From Candidatus Luteimonas excrementigallinarum (lineage in GTDB: Bacteria; Pseudomonadota; Gammaproteobacteria; Xanthomonadales; Xanthomonadaceae): a stretch of 29,596 nucleotides of DNA. Under the pieces are notes generated by a model. The model saw only the letters and a program-made list of their open reading frames with translations. It was not told the origin of the DNA and searched no databases. Location: the NCBI GenBank assembly GCA_019115725.1, contig DXCY01000212.1:1-29596 (forward strand). Direction: 5' to 3'. Every line of letters starts with the position of its first letter. Position 1 is the stretch's first letter. Positions 1-9,939 of this stretch are shown in pieces. The position numbers and the translations under genes were made by a program.

Positions 1-740
1 GGCGATTCCGGCAGGATCTGCCCGCCGTCGACGACGATCGTCTGGCCGGTGATGAACCCCGCCTCGCGCGAGGCCAGGAACGCCACCGCGTGGCCGATAT
101 CCTCCGGCGTGCCCAGGGTGTGGGTGGGGATGATCGCGCGCTGCTGGTCCAGGTAGGCCTCGCCCTGGGCCTCCAGGCCCGCGGTAAGGATGTTGCCCGG
201 CTGCACCGCATTCACGGTGATGCCGCGGTTGGCGTACTCCAGCGCCGCGCTGCGCATGAAGCCCAGCTGCGCCGCTTTGCTCGCCGCGTAGTGGCTCCAG
301 CCGGGGAAGCCGGTGATCGGCCCGGTGATCGAGGAGGTGATCACTACCCGCCCGTAGCCGCGCGGGGCCATCGCCTTCAGTGCTGCCTGCACCACAAAGA
401 ACATGCTTTTGACGTTGACCGCCTGCATGTGGTCCCAGTCGCCCTCGGTCATGTCTTCGAGCGTGGCCTGCGGGAAGATGCCGGCGTTGGAGGCCAGGAT
501 GTCGAGCTGGCCGGACTCGGCCACGATCTCCGCCACCACCGCCCGGGCTCGGGCGCCGTCGGTCACGTCCAGCAGCTTGAACACGCCGCCGATATCGCGT
601 GCGGTCTCCTCGCCGCGCGCGGCGTCGATGTCGGTCACCACCACCTTCGCCCCGGCCTTGGCCAGCACCGCCGCGATACCCCTGCCGATGCCCGCCGCGC
701 CACCGGTGACCAACGCCACCTGTCCTGACAGACCGAACAT
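1..740 (-). CDS. SDR-family NAD(P)-dependent oxidoreductase, 3' end outside window
   Basis: Classical short-chain dehydrogenase/reductase with a Rossmann fold, cytoplasmic; substrate unknown. The 246 visible residues carry TGGAAGIG (12-19) for dinucleotide binding, NAG (85-87), the tetrad Asn109, Ser136/137 and YAASK with Tyr151 and Lys155, and the C-terminal GQTIVVDGG segment. Asp37 at the end of strand beta-2 favours NAD(H) over NADP(H) by the family rule. Only a few C-terminal residues are missing, since the family is usually about 250 residues long. The ATG at 738-740 is preceded by a full AGGAGGA Shine-Dalgarno (749-755) with 8-nt spacing. It is divergent from recC, with 104 bp between the start codons. 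It would likely be auto-annotated as FabG-like 3-oxoacyl-ACP reductase, but nothing here shows a fatty-acid role; sugar or polyol dehydrogenases of this family look alike. Confidence 0.93.
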   Translation of the reverse strand, partial: MFGLSGQVALVTGGAAGIGRGIAAVLAKAGAKVVVTDIDAARGEETARDIGGVFKLLDVTDGARARAVVAEIVAESGQLDILASNAGIFPQATLEDMTEGDWDHMQAVNVKSMFFVVQAALKAMAPRGYGRVVITSSITGPITGFPGWSHYAASKAAQLGFMRSAALEYANRGITVNAVQPGNILTAGLEAQGEAYLDQQRAIIPTHTLGTPEDIGHAVAFLASREAGFITGQTIVVDGGQILPES

Positions 741-844
741 GCTTGTGCTCCTCCTGCGCCAAATGCGCCTGCCACCATCGTACCCCCGCGGCAAAACCTG
801 GTCTCCGGATTTGCGATCAGGGTCCGGCACAATGGTCCGCATCC

Positions 845-3800
845 ATGACCACGCCTCCCACGCCTGACTTCCGCCTCTACCACTCCAACTCGCTGGAGGT
901 GCTGGCGGGAGTCCTGGCCGACATTCTGCGCACGCCCGCGCCCGGCGCTTCGCCGCTGGCGCCGGATATCGTGCTGATCCCGCAGGTGGCCATGCGCCGC
1001 TGGCTGCAGGCCACCCTGGCCGCGCGTCATGGGGTGGCCGCCAACATTGAATTCCTCACCCCGGGCGAGTTCCTTGGCCATGCGCTGAAGGCCAACCTCG
1101 GCCCCAGCGAGGACGAGCTGGATCCCGAAACCCTGCACTGGCCGCTGTACGCCGCGCTGACCGATCCCGCGCTGCTGGCCAAGCCGGCCATGGCCGCGAT
1201 CGCCGCCCACGTGCAGGGCAACGATCCGCTGCGCGCCTGGTCGCTGGCCGGCGAACTGGCGCAGGTGTTCGGCAAGTACCAGGCCTGGCGCCGCGACTGG
1301 CTGCTGCGCTGGGAAGGTGGCGCCGATCCTGACGATCCGCAGGCCATCCTGTGGCGCCGGATCGCGCGCGGGCATCACCATCGCGCGCGCCGCATCCAGC
1401 AGTACTTGGACCGCTTCGAAGGCGCGCAGCGACCGCTGCCCCAGGGTCTGCCCTCGCGGCTGCTGGCCTTCGCCACCCTCAACGTCTCGCCCGACGTGCT
1501 GCGGGTGATCGCCACCCAGGCCCGCGCCGGCACCCTGCACTGCTTCGTGCCCACGCCGGTGCAGGATTACTGGGGTGACCTGCAGCGGGTGCGCGCGCTG
1601 CCGGAAGCGGCCTGGCTGGAAGCGGGCAGCGGGCTGCTGGCCGAGGATGAAACCCCGCTGCTGCGCGCATGGGGCGCGGCGGGCGTTGATTTCATGCGCC
1701 TGGTCGGCAATTACGAAGTGATCCACGCTTCGGCGGAAGTCCACGCCCATGCCGATCCGGGCGAGGGCGGCGGCGCGCTGCACGGCAGCCTGCTGCGGCG
1801 GCTGCAGTCGGATCTGTACCACCGCCGCGGCGCGCCCGGCTGGCCGCTGCGCGAGGCGGTGGATCGCACCGATCCCAGCCTGCAGCTGCACGCCTGCCAC
1901 ACCCGCCTGCGCGAGCTGCAGGTGCTGCGCGACCAGCTGCGCGCGCTGTTTGATGACGACCGATTCGACCCGCCGCTGCAGCCGCGTGAAGTCGCGGTGC
2001 TGGCCCCGGATATCGATCCCTACCTGCCGTACCTGGAAGCGGTGTTCGGCGGCCGTGGCGATGCCTCGGCGCAGGCCATTCCCTATGCCCTGGCCGATGC
2101 CAGCCCGCTGGCCAACGAGCCGCTGGCCGAAGTGTTCGTGCGCCTGCTGGCGCTGCCGGTGTCGCGCTTCGGCCTGCATGAAACGCTGGACCTGCTGGCC
2201 AGCCCGGCGCTGGCCGAGGCCAACGCGCTCGACGCCCCCGCAATCGAACGCCTGCAATCGTGGCTTGAAGCCGCCGGCGCGCGCTGGGGCCTGGATGGCG
2301 AACACCGCGCCCGCTTCGACGCGCCCGAGGATGACGCCTACACCTGGGCGTTCGCCCTCGACCGCCTGCTGCTCGGCCACGCCAGCGGCAGCAATGCGCT
2401 GATCCGCGCGAACGACGGTCGCCTCGTGGCCCCGCTGCCGGACCTGGAAGGCAGCGCGCTCGATGCGCTCGACACCCTGGTGCGCCTGCTACGCGTACTG
2501 GCCCGCTACGCCAACGTGCTGCGCGATGCGCTGCCGCCAGCGCAGTGGCGCGAGCGGCTGCTGGAGCTGCTCCAGGCGCTGCTGCCCAAGCCGCCCACCA
2601 GCCCGGCCAGCCAGCGTGCCCTGGACCGGCTGCGCACCCTGGTGGACGAGTTCGCCAAAACCGCAGAACGCGCCGGCTTTGATGCCCCGGTGCCCGCCGA
2701 AGCAGTCCGCGCCCACTTCGGCGCCGTGCTGGCCGAGGCCGATGTACGTGCGCCGCTGCTCACCGGCGGGGTCAGCATCGCGCGCATGGTGCCGATGCGG
2801 CTGCTGCCGTTCCGGGTGATCTGCGTGCTGGGCATGAACGACGGTGATTTCCCGCGCCGCGATCCCGCCCCCGGCCTCAACCGCCTCACCGCCGAACTGG
2901 GTACCGACAAGCGCCGCGCCGGTGACCGCTCCACCCGCGACGACGACCGCTTCCTGTTCCTGCAGCTGTTCACCGCCGCCCAGGACGTGTTCTACGTGAG
3001 CTGGCAGGGCGCCGATGCGCGCGATGGCAGCCGGCGCGAGCCCTCGGTGCTGGTGTCGGAGCTGATCGATGCCGCCCAGGCGCAGCACGCGCCGGACGCG
3101 AAGGAACCCGCAGCCGCCGCACTGGTGGTGCAGCATCCGCTGCAGCCGTTCTCGTCCGAAGCGTTCGGCTCCGCCAGCGAGCCGCGCCGCTTCTCGTATC
3201 ACGCCCAGTGGCAGCAGGCCGCGGCCGGCGCCGTCGACCGGCGAGTGGTCCTGCCGCCGTGGTTCGTCGGCGATCCATTGGCGCCGGACGAGGCCGGGCC
3301 GGAGCTTCCGATCAGCGTGCTGCAGCGGTTCCTGCTGCACCCGGCTGAAGCGCTGCTCGCCCGCATGGGCATGCGGCTGGTCGACATCGAGGCGCACGGC
3401 GTCGATCTCGAACCGCTGGCCGCACCCGGTAGCGGGCTGGAGCGCAGCGTGCTGCAGCGGGAACTGTTCAATGAACTCCTGCAGGGCCGTGACGAGCCCG
3501 CCATCCACGCCTCGCTCCGGGCCCGCGGCCTGCTGCCGTCTGGCGCGTCCGGGCGCCGCGTGCTGGCCGACCAGCGCGAGCTGCTTGCGCCGTGGCTGGA
3601 TGCGTTCTCGCAGTGGCGCGGGGATGCCGGGCCAGGGTCGGTGCTGGCCGAAGTGGAGATCGATGGCGTGCGCGTGCACGGCCGCATCAACGATGCCTAC
3701 CCGCAGGGCATCGCCCGCCTGCGCTTCGGCAAACTCAACGGGCCCAGCGTGATTCGCAGCGGCCTGGACTGGCTGCTGGCGCGCGCTGCCGGCATCGATC

Positions 3801-4249
3801 TGCCCATGGTGGAATTCTTTGACGGCGGCCGTGCCGGTCCCGGCCCGTTCGAGCGTCCGCCGCTCCCGGCCGCAGACGCGCGCAATGCCCTGCGCGAGCT
3901 GCTGGCCCTGCGGGCGGTGGGCCTGCGCGAACCGCTGCCCTGGGCGCCCTACAGCGGATGGGAGTTCTACAGTGCCGCCGAGGTGCCGGCCCGCGCGGTG
4001 AAGGCCGCCCGCAACCGCTGGCATGGCGGGGGTGGCGGCGCGGGGGGCTATGTGGAAGGACACGACGACGCACTGCGCCAGGCCCTGCGCGGCAGCGATC
4101 CGTTCGCCTGCCAGGACACGCTGCAGCGTTTTGCCGATACCTCTCTACTGGTCTTCCATGCCCTGCGCGAGGGCAAGATGCATGGCGGTCTCGATCCCGA
4201 CCTGCTCAGCGGCCTGGCCGAACGCTTCGAACCGGAGGACAGCGAGTGA
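845..4249 (+). CDS. recC: RecBCD enzyme subunit RecC
   Basis: Subunit of the RecBCD helicase-nuclease that processes double-strand DNA ends. In E. coli RecC holds the complex together, splits the strands and reads Chi through an inactive helicase fold. The 1134 residues match the usual size (E. coli 1122). The N-terminus (FRLYHSNSLEVL) aligns with E. coli RecC (LRVYHSNRLDVL). Further conserved stretches are GVAANIEF, the GGVSIARMVPMR...GMNDGDFPR block (LGMNDGDFPR at 662-671) and GDRSTRDDDRFLFLQ. The ATG at 845 is preferred over an in-frame ATG at 743 because homology begins only a few residues after it; its Shine-Dalgarno is weak. It is first in a recC-recB-recD operon, and its TGA overlaps the recB GTG. 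It lacks the intervening ptrA gene of enterobacteria. Confidence 0.97.
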   Translation: MTTPPTPDFRLYHSNSLEVLAGVLADILRTPAPGASPLAPDIVLIPQVAMRRWLQATLAARHGVAANIEFLTPGEFLGHALKANLGPSEDELDPETLHWPLYAALTDPALLAKPAMAAIAAHVQGNDPLRAWSLAGELAQVFGKYQAWRRDWLLRWEGGADPDDPQAILWRRIARGHHHRARRIQQYLDRFEGAQRPLPQGLPSRLLAFATLNVSPDVLRVIATQARAGTLHCFVPTPVQDYWGDLQRVRALPEAAWLEAGSGLLAEDETPLLRAWGAAGVDFMRLVGNYEVIHASAEVHAHADPGEGGGALHGSLLRRLQSDLYHRRGAPGWPLREAVDRTDPSLQLHACHTRLRELQVLRDQLRALFDDDRFDPPLQPREVAVLAPDIDPYLPYLEAVFGGRGDASAQAIPYALADASPLANEPLAEVFVRLLALPVSRFGLHETLDLLASPALAEANALDAPAIERLQSWLEAAGARWGLDGEHRARFDAPEDDAYTWAFALDRLLLGHASGSNALIRANDGRLVAPLPDLEGSALDALDTLVRLLRVLARYANVLRDALPPAQWRERLLELLQALLPKPPTSPASQRALDRLRTLVDEFAKTAERAGFDAPVPAEAVRAHFGAVLAEADVRAPLLTGGVSIARMVPMRLLPFRVICVLGMNDGDFPRRDPAPGLNRLTAELGTDKRRAGDRSTRDDDRFLFLQLFTAAQDVFYVSWQGADARDGSRREPSVLVSELIDAAQAQHAPDAKEPAAAALVVQHPLQPFSSEAFGSASEPRRFSYHAQWQQAAAGAVDRRVVLPPWFVGDPLAPDEAGPELPISVLQRFLLHPAEALLARMGMRLVDIEAHGVDLEPLAAPGSGLERSVLQRELFNELLQGRDEPAIHASLRARGLLPSGASGRRVLADQRELLAPWLDAFSQWRGDAGPGSVLAEVEIDGVRVHGRINDAYPQGIARLRFGKLNGPSVIRSGLDWLLARAAGIDLPMVEFFDGGRAGPGPFERPPLPAADARNALRELLALRAVGLREPLPWAPYSGWEFYSAAEVPARAVKAARNRWHGGGGGAGGYVEGHDDALRQALRGSDPFACQDTLQRFADTSLLVFHALREGKMHGGLDPDLLSGLAERFEPEDSE

Positions 4250-7200
4250 GTGCGTCGCAGGATCCGTACCTGACCCAGCCGCTTGAAGGCGTGTTCGCCA
4301 TCGAAGCGTCGGCCGGTACCGGCAAGACCTTTACCCTGGCCACCCTGCTGGCGCGGCTGGTGCTTGAGCGCGGCCTGGGGGTCGGGCAGATCCTGGCGGT
4401 AACCTTTACCGAAGCCGCCACCCAGGAGCTGCGCGCCCGGGTGCGCCAGCGCCTGGTGTTGGCCGCCGGCGTGGCCGCAGGCCTGCCCATGGACGCCTCG
4501 CCCGAGGCCGACCTGATGCGCACGCTGATCAACGCGCACATCGAGCGCAGCGGCGAATCCAGTACCGCCGTCCTCCGCCGTCTGCAGACCGCGGCGAACG
4601 ACATCGACATGGCCGCCATCTTCACCATCCACGGCTTCTGCGCCCGGGTGCTGCGCGAGCACGCGCTGGAAAGCGGGCAGGGCTTTGATCCGCCCGAATT
4701 GCTGGCCAGCGATGCGGAGCTGCGCGCCGGCATCGCTGCCGACCTGTGGCGCGCCCACGCGGCGGATGCCGCCAGCGTTGACGACCTGTACGCCGTGTGG
4801 CCGCAGGGCCCCGATGCGCTGGCGAAGGATCTTTCCCCTCTGGTGCGCGAACCGGTGCTGCTGCCCCCGCCGCCGGCCGCGCTGCCCGATCCGGGCCCGA
4901 TGCTGCAGGCCGCTGCGAAGTCCTTTGCCGAAGCCGCGCGCAGCCATGGCGACGGCTTTCGCGAAGCCTTGCTGCAGGCCACGGAAGCCAAGGTGCTGAA
5001 GGGCGGCAGCTACAAGGCCGAATGGATCGAGGACCTGTTCGCTCACCTGGCTCGCTGGTGCGAACGCGCCGAACCCGGTTCGCGCTTCCAACACGGCAAA
5101 CTGCAACATCTGCAGCGTGACAAGCTGATCGAGTTCACCAGCAAGGCAGGCACCGGCCGCACCCCGGATTCGCCGCTGTGCGACGCGGTGGCCGAGTACG
5201 CCGCCGCGCTGGCGGAGGTTGATCGCCTGCGCGAGGCGCGCCAGGTGGCCCTGCTGCACCGCCTGCGCGATGACGCCCGCCGCCGCATGCTTCGCCACAA
5301 GCAGCAGGCGCGCGTGCACACCTTCGACGACCAGATCGACCGCGTCGCCGATGCACTCGATGGCGAGCACGGCGATGCCCTGGCCGCGCGCCTGCGCGGG
5401 CAGTACCGCATCGCCCTGGTGGACGAATTCCAGGACACCGATCCGCGCCAGTGGCTGATCTTCAACCGCGTGTTTGGTGCCAACAGCCCGGAGCCGGCGC
5501 TGTTTTTGATCGGCGATCCCAAGCAGGCCATCTACGGCTTTCGCGGCGGTGATGTGGAGACCTACCTGGCCGCGCGCGAAACCGCGCACATGGCCCCGCC
5601 GCTGTCGCACAACTTCCGCTCGCGTCCCGCCGTACTCGGCAGCATTGCAGCCCTCTACGGCCAGGCGCAGGCAGCACACGAAGCCGACCAGGACAACATC
5701 GCGCCGCCCTTCATCGACCCGCGCATCCAGTTCCACCCCGTGCAGCCCGGCGGCGCGCGCGATGACGCCGAATACCAGCGCAATGGCGCGCCCGCCCCGG
5801 CGCTCACCCTGTGGCAGGCCCCACAGCCGACTGAAACCGACAGCAAGGGCAACCTGAAACCCCACAGCTCGCCCCAATCGCGCGAGCTGGCTACCCGCGC
5901 CTGCGTGGCCGCGATCCACGCCGTGCTCTCCGACGCCCGTGCGGAGCGCGCCACCATCAAGGGCGAGCCGGTGCGGCCGGGCGATATCGCGGTGCTGGTG
6001 CGCAAGCACAGTGAGGCCGTGATGATCCGCGACGCGCTGGCCGCGGTCGGCATCCCGGCGGTGGCTGCCGGTAAGCAGAGCCTGTTTGCCACGCCCGAGG
6101 CGCGCGAGCTGCACACCCTGCTGCAGGCACTGGTGCACGGCTCCGATGACCGCCGCCTGCGCGCCGCCCTGGCCACCGTACTGGTGGGCGAGGACGCGCA
6201 CGCTGTGGCCGCGCTCGATGCCGAGGGCGCCACCCTGCAGCAGTGGCAACTGCAGGCCCTGGCCTGGCGCGAGCGCCTGCAGCGCGGCGGCCCGCTGGCG
6301 CTGGTGAATGAGCTCTGCGCGGACCACGCGCCGCGCCTGCTCGGCCTGATGGATGGCGAGCGCCGCCTCACCAACTACCTGCAGCTGGCCGAGCAGTTGC
6401 AGGAAGCCCAGCGCAATGCGCTCGGCCTGCACGGCCTGCTCGATTGGCTGGCCCGCGCCATCGCCGAGGCCAGCGCCGACGACGAGGCCCAGCAGCTGCG
6501 CCTGGAATCCGACGCCCGTCGTGTCCAGGTGGTCACCCTGCACAAGAGCAAGGGCCTGGAATACCAGCTGGTGTTCATGCCCTACGTGGGCATCGGCAGC
6601 ATGCCCCGCAGCCCCGGCCGCAACGTGGCCGTGCATGGCGATGATGGCCGCGTGCTGCATTGGAAGCTGCAGGAAGAGAGCAGCGGCTGGAAGGACGCCG
6701 TTGAAGCCTGGAAGCGCAGCGAGCGCGCCGAAGACGCGCGCCTGCTTTACGTCGGCCTCACCCGCACCCGCGATGCGCTGTGGCTGGCGACCGGCATGTT
6801 CTATTGCCACCAGCAATCGCCGCTGTGGACCATGGTGTCCGACCCCGAAGCACTCGCCGCGCGTGCCGCGGATGTCATTGCCCTCGAATCCGCGCTGCCG
6901 CCCGCGCAGCTGCCATGGCTGGGCGCCGAGGCCGGGGAAGAAGTGCCCGCCGCCCGCACCGCCAGGCGCTCGCTTGCCAGCGACTGGTGGGTCTACAGCT
7001 TCACCCAGCTGGCCAACGCCGATGCCGGCCACGACCTCTCCACCGCCGCCACCCAGCCCGCTGCTGGCGGCCGTGACGAGCCGGAAGACAACCCGGAAGC
7101 CGCCCAGGCCGATGCGGCCGAATTCGACCCGCGCTTTGGTGGCGCCCGCTTCGGCGTGGTGCTGCACGAGGTGTTCGAGAACACCGACTTCGCCGCATGG

Positions 7201-7878
7201 CACGCCTGGCGCCCCGGCGACGAAGCGCCGGAAAGCGAGCGCAAAAAAATCACCGATGCCCTCGGCAAGGGCGGCTATGGCGCCGACGACATGGATGACG
7301 GCGTGGCCGTGATCGCGCCGATGATCGGCCACAGCCTCACCGCCGTCCTGCCCGAAGGCGTCGCCCTGACCCAGGTACCGGAGCAGGACCGCCGGGCCGA
7401 GATCGAGTTCCAGTTCTCCCTCGCCCCCACCCGCGTCGACGCCCTGCTGGCCCTGCTGCACCGCCACGGGCTGCTCACCGCGCGCCAGGGCTTTGGCATG
7501 CGCCGCCGGCTGGAAGGCCTGATGACCGGCCTGATCGACCTCACCTACCTGCACGATGGCCGCTGGTACGTGCTCGACTGGAAATCCAACCGCCTGCCCG
7601 GCTACGGCCCCGCGCAGCTGGAGGAGGCCATGGCGCACAGCGAATACCACCTGCAGGCGCTGATCTACACCCTCGCCCTGCACCGCTGGCTGCGCTTCCG
7701 CCTGGGCGAGGCCTACGACTACGCGCGTGACTTCGGCGGCGCCCGCTACCTGTTCTGCCGCGGCATCGATGCCGGCAGCACGGACGGGCAGGGCATCCAG
7801 GCCTGGCGCTTCGAGCCCGAACTGGTGCACGCGCTCGACGCCCTGTTCGCTGGCGACACCGGCGAGGCCGCCGCATGA
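4246..7878 (+). CDS. recB: RecBCD enzyme subunit RecB (3'-5' helicase and nuclease)
   Basis: The 3'-5' SF1 helicase and sole nuclease of RecBCD; 1210 residues (E. coli 1180). The UvrD-type helicase core shows Walker A (EASAGTGKT, Lys27), motif II VDEFQDTDP (Asp393-Glu394), GDPKQAIYGFRG, VTLHKSKGLEY and YVGLTRTRDAL. The C-terminal nuclease is intact: His974 (VVLHEVF), Asp1098 (GLIDL), Asp1111 and Lys1113 (LDWKSN), matching the E. coli metal-binding and catalytic set, followed by a YTLALHR segment. The start is GTG at 4246, overlapping the recC stop as GTGA, with a GGAGG Shine-Dalgarno at 4234-4238 (7-nt spacing). Longer in-frame readings upstream lie inside recC and carry no homology. Tight overlaps with both neighbours suggest coupled translation and fixed stoichiometry. 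Confidence 0.97.
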   Translation: MSASQDPYLTQPLEGVFAIEASAGTGKTFTLATLLARLVLERGLGVGQILAVTFTEAATQELRARVRQRLVLAAGVAAGLPMDASPEADLMRTLINAHIERSGESSTAVLRRLQTAANDIDMAAIFTIHGFCARVLREHALESGQGFDPPELLASDAELRAGIAADLWRAHAADAASVDDLYAVWPQGPDALAKDLSPLVREPVLLPPPPAALPDPGPMLQAAAKSFAEAARSHGDGFREALLQATEAKVLKGGSYKAEWIEDLFAHLARWCERAEPGSRFQHGKLQHLQRDKLIEFTSKAGTGRTPDSPLCDAVAEYAAALAEVDRLREARQVALLHRLRDDARRRMLRHKQQARVHTFDDQIDRVADALDGEHGDALAARLRGQYRIALVDEFQDTDPRQWLIFNRVFGANSPEPALFLIGDPKQAIYGFRGGDVETYLAARETAHMAPPLSHNFRSRPAVLGSIAALYGQAQAAHEADQDNIAPPFIDPRIQFHPVQPGGARDDAEYQRNGAPAPALTLWQAPQPTETDSKGNLKPHSSPQSRELATRACVAAIHAVLSDARAERATIKGEPVRPGDIAVLVRKHSEAVMIRDALAAVGIPAVAAGKQSLFATPEARELHTLLQALVHGSDDRRLRAALATVLVGEDAHAVAALDAEGATLQQWQLQALAWRERLQRGGPLALVNELCADHAPRLLGLMDGERRLTNYLQLAEQLQEAQRNALGLHGLLDWLARAIAEASADDEAQQLRLESDARRVQVVTLHKSKGLEYQLVFMPYVGIGSMPRSPGRNVAVHGDDGRVLHWKLQEESSGWKDAVEAWKRSERAEDARLLYVGLTRTRDALWLATGMFYCHQQSPLWTMVSDPEALAARAADVIALESALPPAQLPWLGAEAGEEVPAARTARRSLASDWWVYSFTQLANADAGHDLSTAATQPAAGGRDEPEDNPEAAQADAAEFDPRFGGARFGVVLHEVFENTDFAAWHAWRPGDEAPESERKKITDALGKGGYGADDMDDGVAVIAPMIGHSLTAVLPEGVALTQVPEQDRRAEIEFQFSLAPTRVDALLALLHRHGLLTARQGFGMRRRLEGLMTGLIDLTYLHDGRWYVLDWKSNRLPGYGPAQLEEAMAHSEYHLQALIYTLALHRWLRFRLGEAYDYARDFGGARYLFCRGIDAGSTDGQGIQAWRFEPELVHALDALFAGDTGEAAA

Positions 7879-9689
7879 GCCTGCTGCAGTCCCTCGCCAG
7901 GGCAGGCGCCCTGCGCACGCTCGACCACGCGCTGGCCGAAAGCCTGCGCCGGCTGGACCCGGACACCCCGGACGCCGTGCTCGCAGCCGCCGCCCTCGCC
8001 TCGCTGGCCGTCTCCGCCGGCCACGCCGGCTTCGACCCCGCCGAACCGCAGCGCCTGGTGGAAGAGCCCATCGACTGGCCCACGCCGGATGATTGGCGCC
8101 AGGCGCTGGAATCCTCGCGCTGGGTCGCCTGCCCGGAGAGCAGCGACGCCGAATCCGCGCCCGATGCCCCGCTCGTGTTCGAACACGGCTTGGTTTACCT
8201 GCGCCGCTACCGCGAGTACGAGCGCCGCCTGGCGGAAGGCCTGCGCCGCATCGGCGGCATCGCCCCGGATACGGCCGGTGCGGCCGAAGGCGCCGAAGGG
8301 CAGGGCACCCAGGTGCCCGCGCACCTCGCGGACCTTTTCGCCCAGCTCTTCCCCGACGCCGCCTCCGGCCAAGACCTGCAGGCCCAGGCCGCCGCCGCAG
8401 CCCTGCACCACAACCTGCTGCTGGTCACCGGCGGCCCCGGCACCGGCAAGACCACCGCCATCACCCGCATGCTGGTGCTGCTGGTGGCCCAGGCCCTGCA
8501 GGCCGGCGCCGCCCCGCCGCGCATCGCCCTGGCCGCCCCCACCGGCCGCGCCGCCGAGCGCATGGCGGAAAGCGTGCGCAACGCCGTGCACGCGCTGGCG
8601 CAAGCCGGCATCGACCCCGCCCTGAGCGCCCACCTGCCCACCGCCGGCACCACCCTGCACCGCCTGCTCGGCACCATTCCCGACAGCCCCAGCTTCCGCC
8701 ACCACGCCGACAACCCGCTGCCGCTCGACATCGTGGTGGTGGACGAAGCCTCCATGATCGACCTGCCGCTGATGGCCAAACTGGTCGAAGCCGTCCCCGA
8801 CGGCGCCCGCCTGGTCCTCCTCGGCGACCCCGACCAGCTGCCCTCGGTGGAAGCGGGCGATGTGCTTGCCGGCATCCTGCGCGCCGCCGAAGCCGCCCGG
8901 GACATCGGCGATTTACCCGCCCGCCACATCCACCTCACCCGCGGCTGGCGGCAGAGTGCCGAGCTCGACCTCGCCCCCTTGGCCGCCGCCGTGCGCGAAG
9001 GTGACGCCGAAACAGCCCTCTCACTGCTCCGTAGCGGCACCCTCTCCGGCGTGCACTTCCACGAAGGCAACGCCGACCCTCTGCGAACGCATCGCGACCA
9101 GCTGCTGGCGCACTGGCAATCACTGGCCGAAGTGGATGACCCCGCCGAAGCACTCGTCCGCGCGAACAAGCTGCGCATCCTCACCGCGGTGCGAGAGGGA
9201 CCACAGGGGGCGCGTAGCTTGAATGCGCGTATCGAGGAGATGCTGGCCGGTGTACGCAGTGGCGCGGTCGGCGCTTCCGCAGGCCGCCACTTCCACGGCC
9301 GTTTGCTGCTGATCACCGAGAACAGCTACCGCCACCGCCTGTTCAACGGCGATGTTGGCATCTGTCTGCGGGGTGGGGACGGCACGCTGATGGCCTGGTT
9401 TCCCGGAGACGACGCACGTATGCCAAGGTCATTCCACCCGGCGACGTTGCCGGCCCACGACAGTGCATTCGCCATGACAGTGCACAAGGCGCAGGGCAGC
9501 GAGTTTGCACGGGTGTGGCTGGTGTTGCCCGAGCGCTTCAACCGTGTGCTGTCGCGGGAGCTCGTGTACACCGGGATGACACGAGCGCAAACGGCGCTGG
9601 AGGTGGCGGGCAGTGCCGAAGTGATTCGCAATGCGCTGGCTCGTCATGCCGAGCGATGGTCCGGCGTGGGGCTGAGGCTGGAACAGTAG
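7875..9689 (+). CDS. recD: RecBCD enzyme subunit RecD (5'-3' helicase)
   Basis: The 5'-3' SF1B helicase motor of RecBCD; 604 residues, matching E. coli (608). Walker A is VTGGPGTGKTT (184-194, Lys192), Walker B VVVDEAS (Asp290-Glu291), then GDPDQLPSVEAGDVL, and C-terminal TVHKAQGSEF and VYTGMTRAQ motifs. About 180 N-terminal residues before the ATPase form the RecB-interacting region in the family. The ATG overlaps the recB stop as ATGA, and it is the last gene of the operon. No strong intrinsic terminator follows; a short CACC-TTCG-GGTG hairpin at 9827-9838 lacks a U-tract. The last 60 or so codons use more mixed third positions than the rest, just before the accessory island. Confidence 0.97.
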   Translation: MSLLQSLARAGALRTLDHALAESLRRLDPDTPDAVLAAAALASLAVSAGHAGFDPAEPQRLVEEPIDWPTPDDWRQALESSRWVACPESSDAESAPDAPLVFEHGLVYLRRYREYERRLAEGLRRIGGIAPDTAGAAEGAEGQGTQVPAHLADLFAQLFPDAASGQDLQAQAAAAALHHNLLLVTGGPGTGKTTAITRMLVLLVAQALQAGAAPPRIALAAPTGRAAERMAESVRNAVHALAQAGIDPALSAHLPTAGTTLHRLLGTIPDSPSFRHHADNPLPLDIVVVDEASMIDLPLMAKLVEAVPDGARLVLLGDPDQLPSVEAGDVLAGILRAAEAARDIGDLPARHIHLTRGWRQSAELDLAPLAAAVREGDAETALSLLRSGTLSGVHFHEGNADPLRTHRDQLLAHWQSLAEVDDPAEALVRANKLRILTAVREGPQGARSLNARIEEMLAGVRSGAVGASAGRHFHGRLLLITENSYRHRLFNGDVGICLRGGDGTLMAWFPGDDARMPRSFHPATLPAHDSAFAMTVHKAQGSEFARVWLVLPERFNRVLSRELVYTGMTRAQTALEVAGSAEVIRNALARHAERWSGVGLRLEQ

Positions 9690-9882
9690 CTGGGCGTCTC
9701 CGTGCGATCCGAATCGCCGCGCGCTCGGGGCGATGCCCGTCTGCGAAACGTCAAGCAAAGCCAGTGGTACTGTTCCAAGGCACCGCGGCCGGGGAAGGGC
9801 GGCAGGTTATCCACCAAGATTAGACACACCTTCGGGTGATTGGCGCCCGAGGGCCGGGGCCACACGGAAAGGGGAGAACTGT

Positions 9883-9939
9883 ATGAGCCTGGTTAGTACC
9901 CGTGTCTTACGCACCACTTCGGTGCCGAATAGGCGTTAG
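9883..9939 (+). CDS. 18-aa leader ORF reading into the first cassette boundary
   Basis: Short ORF MSLVSTRVLRTTSVPNRR with a strong GGGGAGA Shine-Dalgarno at 9871-9877 (5-nt spacing). Its TAG stop (9937-9939) lies inside the GTTAGCC core that begins the first gene cassette, and the cassette gene starts 5 nt later. The cassette gene has no ribosome binding site of its own, so coupled translation from this ORF is a plausible way to express it. ORF-11 within attI1 of class 1 integrons does the same. No sequence similarity to ORF-11 is visible. Real translation is inferred from the ribosome binding site and geometry only. Confidence 0.45.
   Translation: MSLVSTRVLRTTSVPNRR

Noticed and set aside
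4048..7830. Long open frame of 1260 codons on the minus strand, and similar long antisense frames over recC, htpG and the amidohydrolase gene
   Set aside because: They lie opposite well-supported genes, have Gln/Gly/His/Ala-biased composition typical of the antisense of GC-rich coding DNA, and contain no recognisable domain.
9827..9838. Terminator of the recCBD operon
   Set aside because: Only a 4-bp stem with a UUCG loop and no U-tract.
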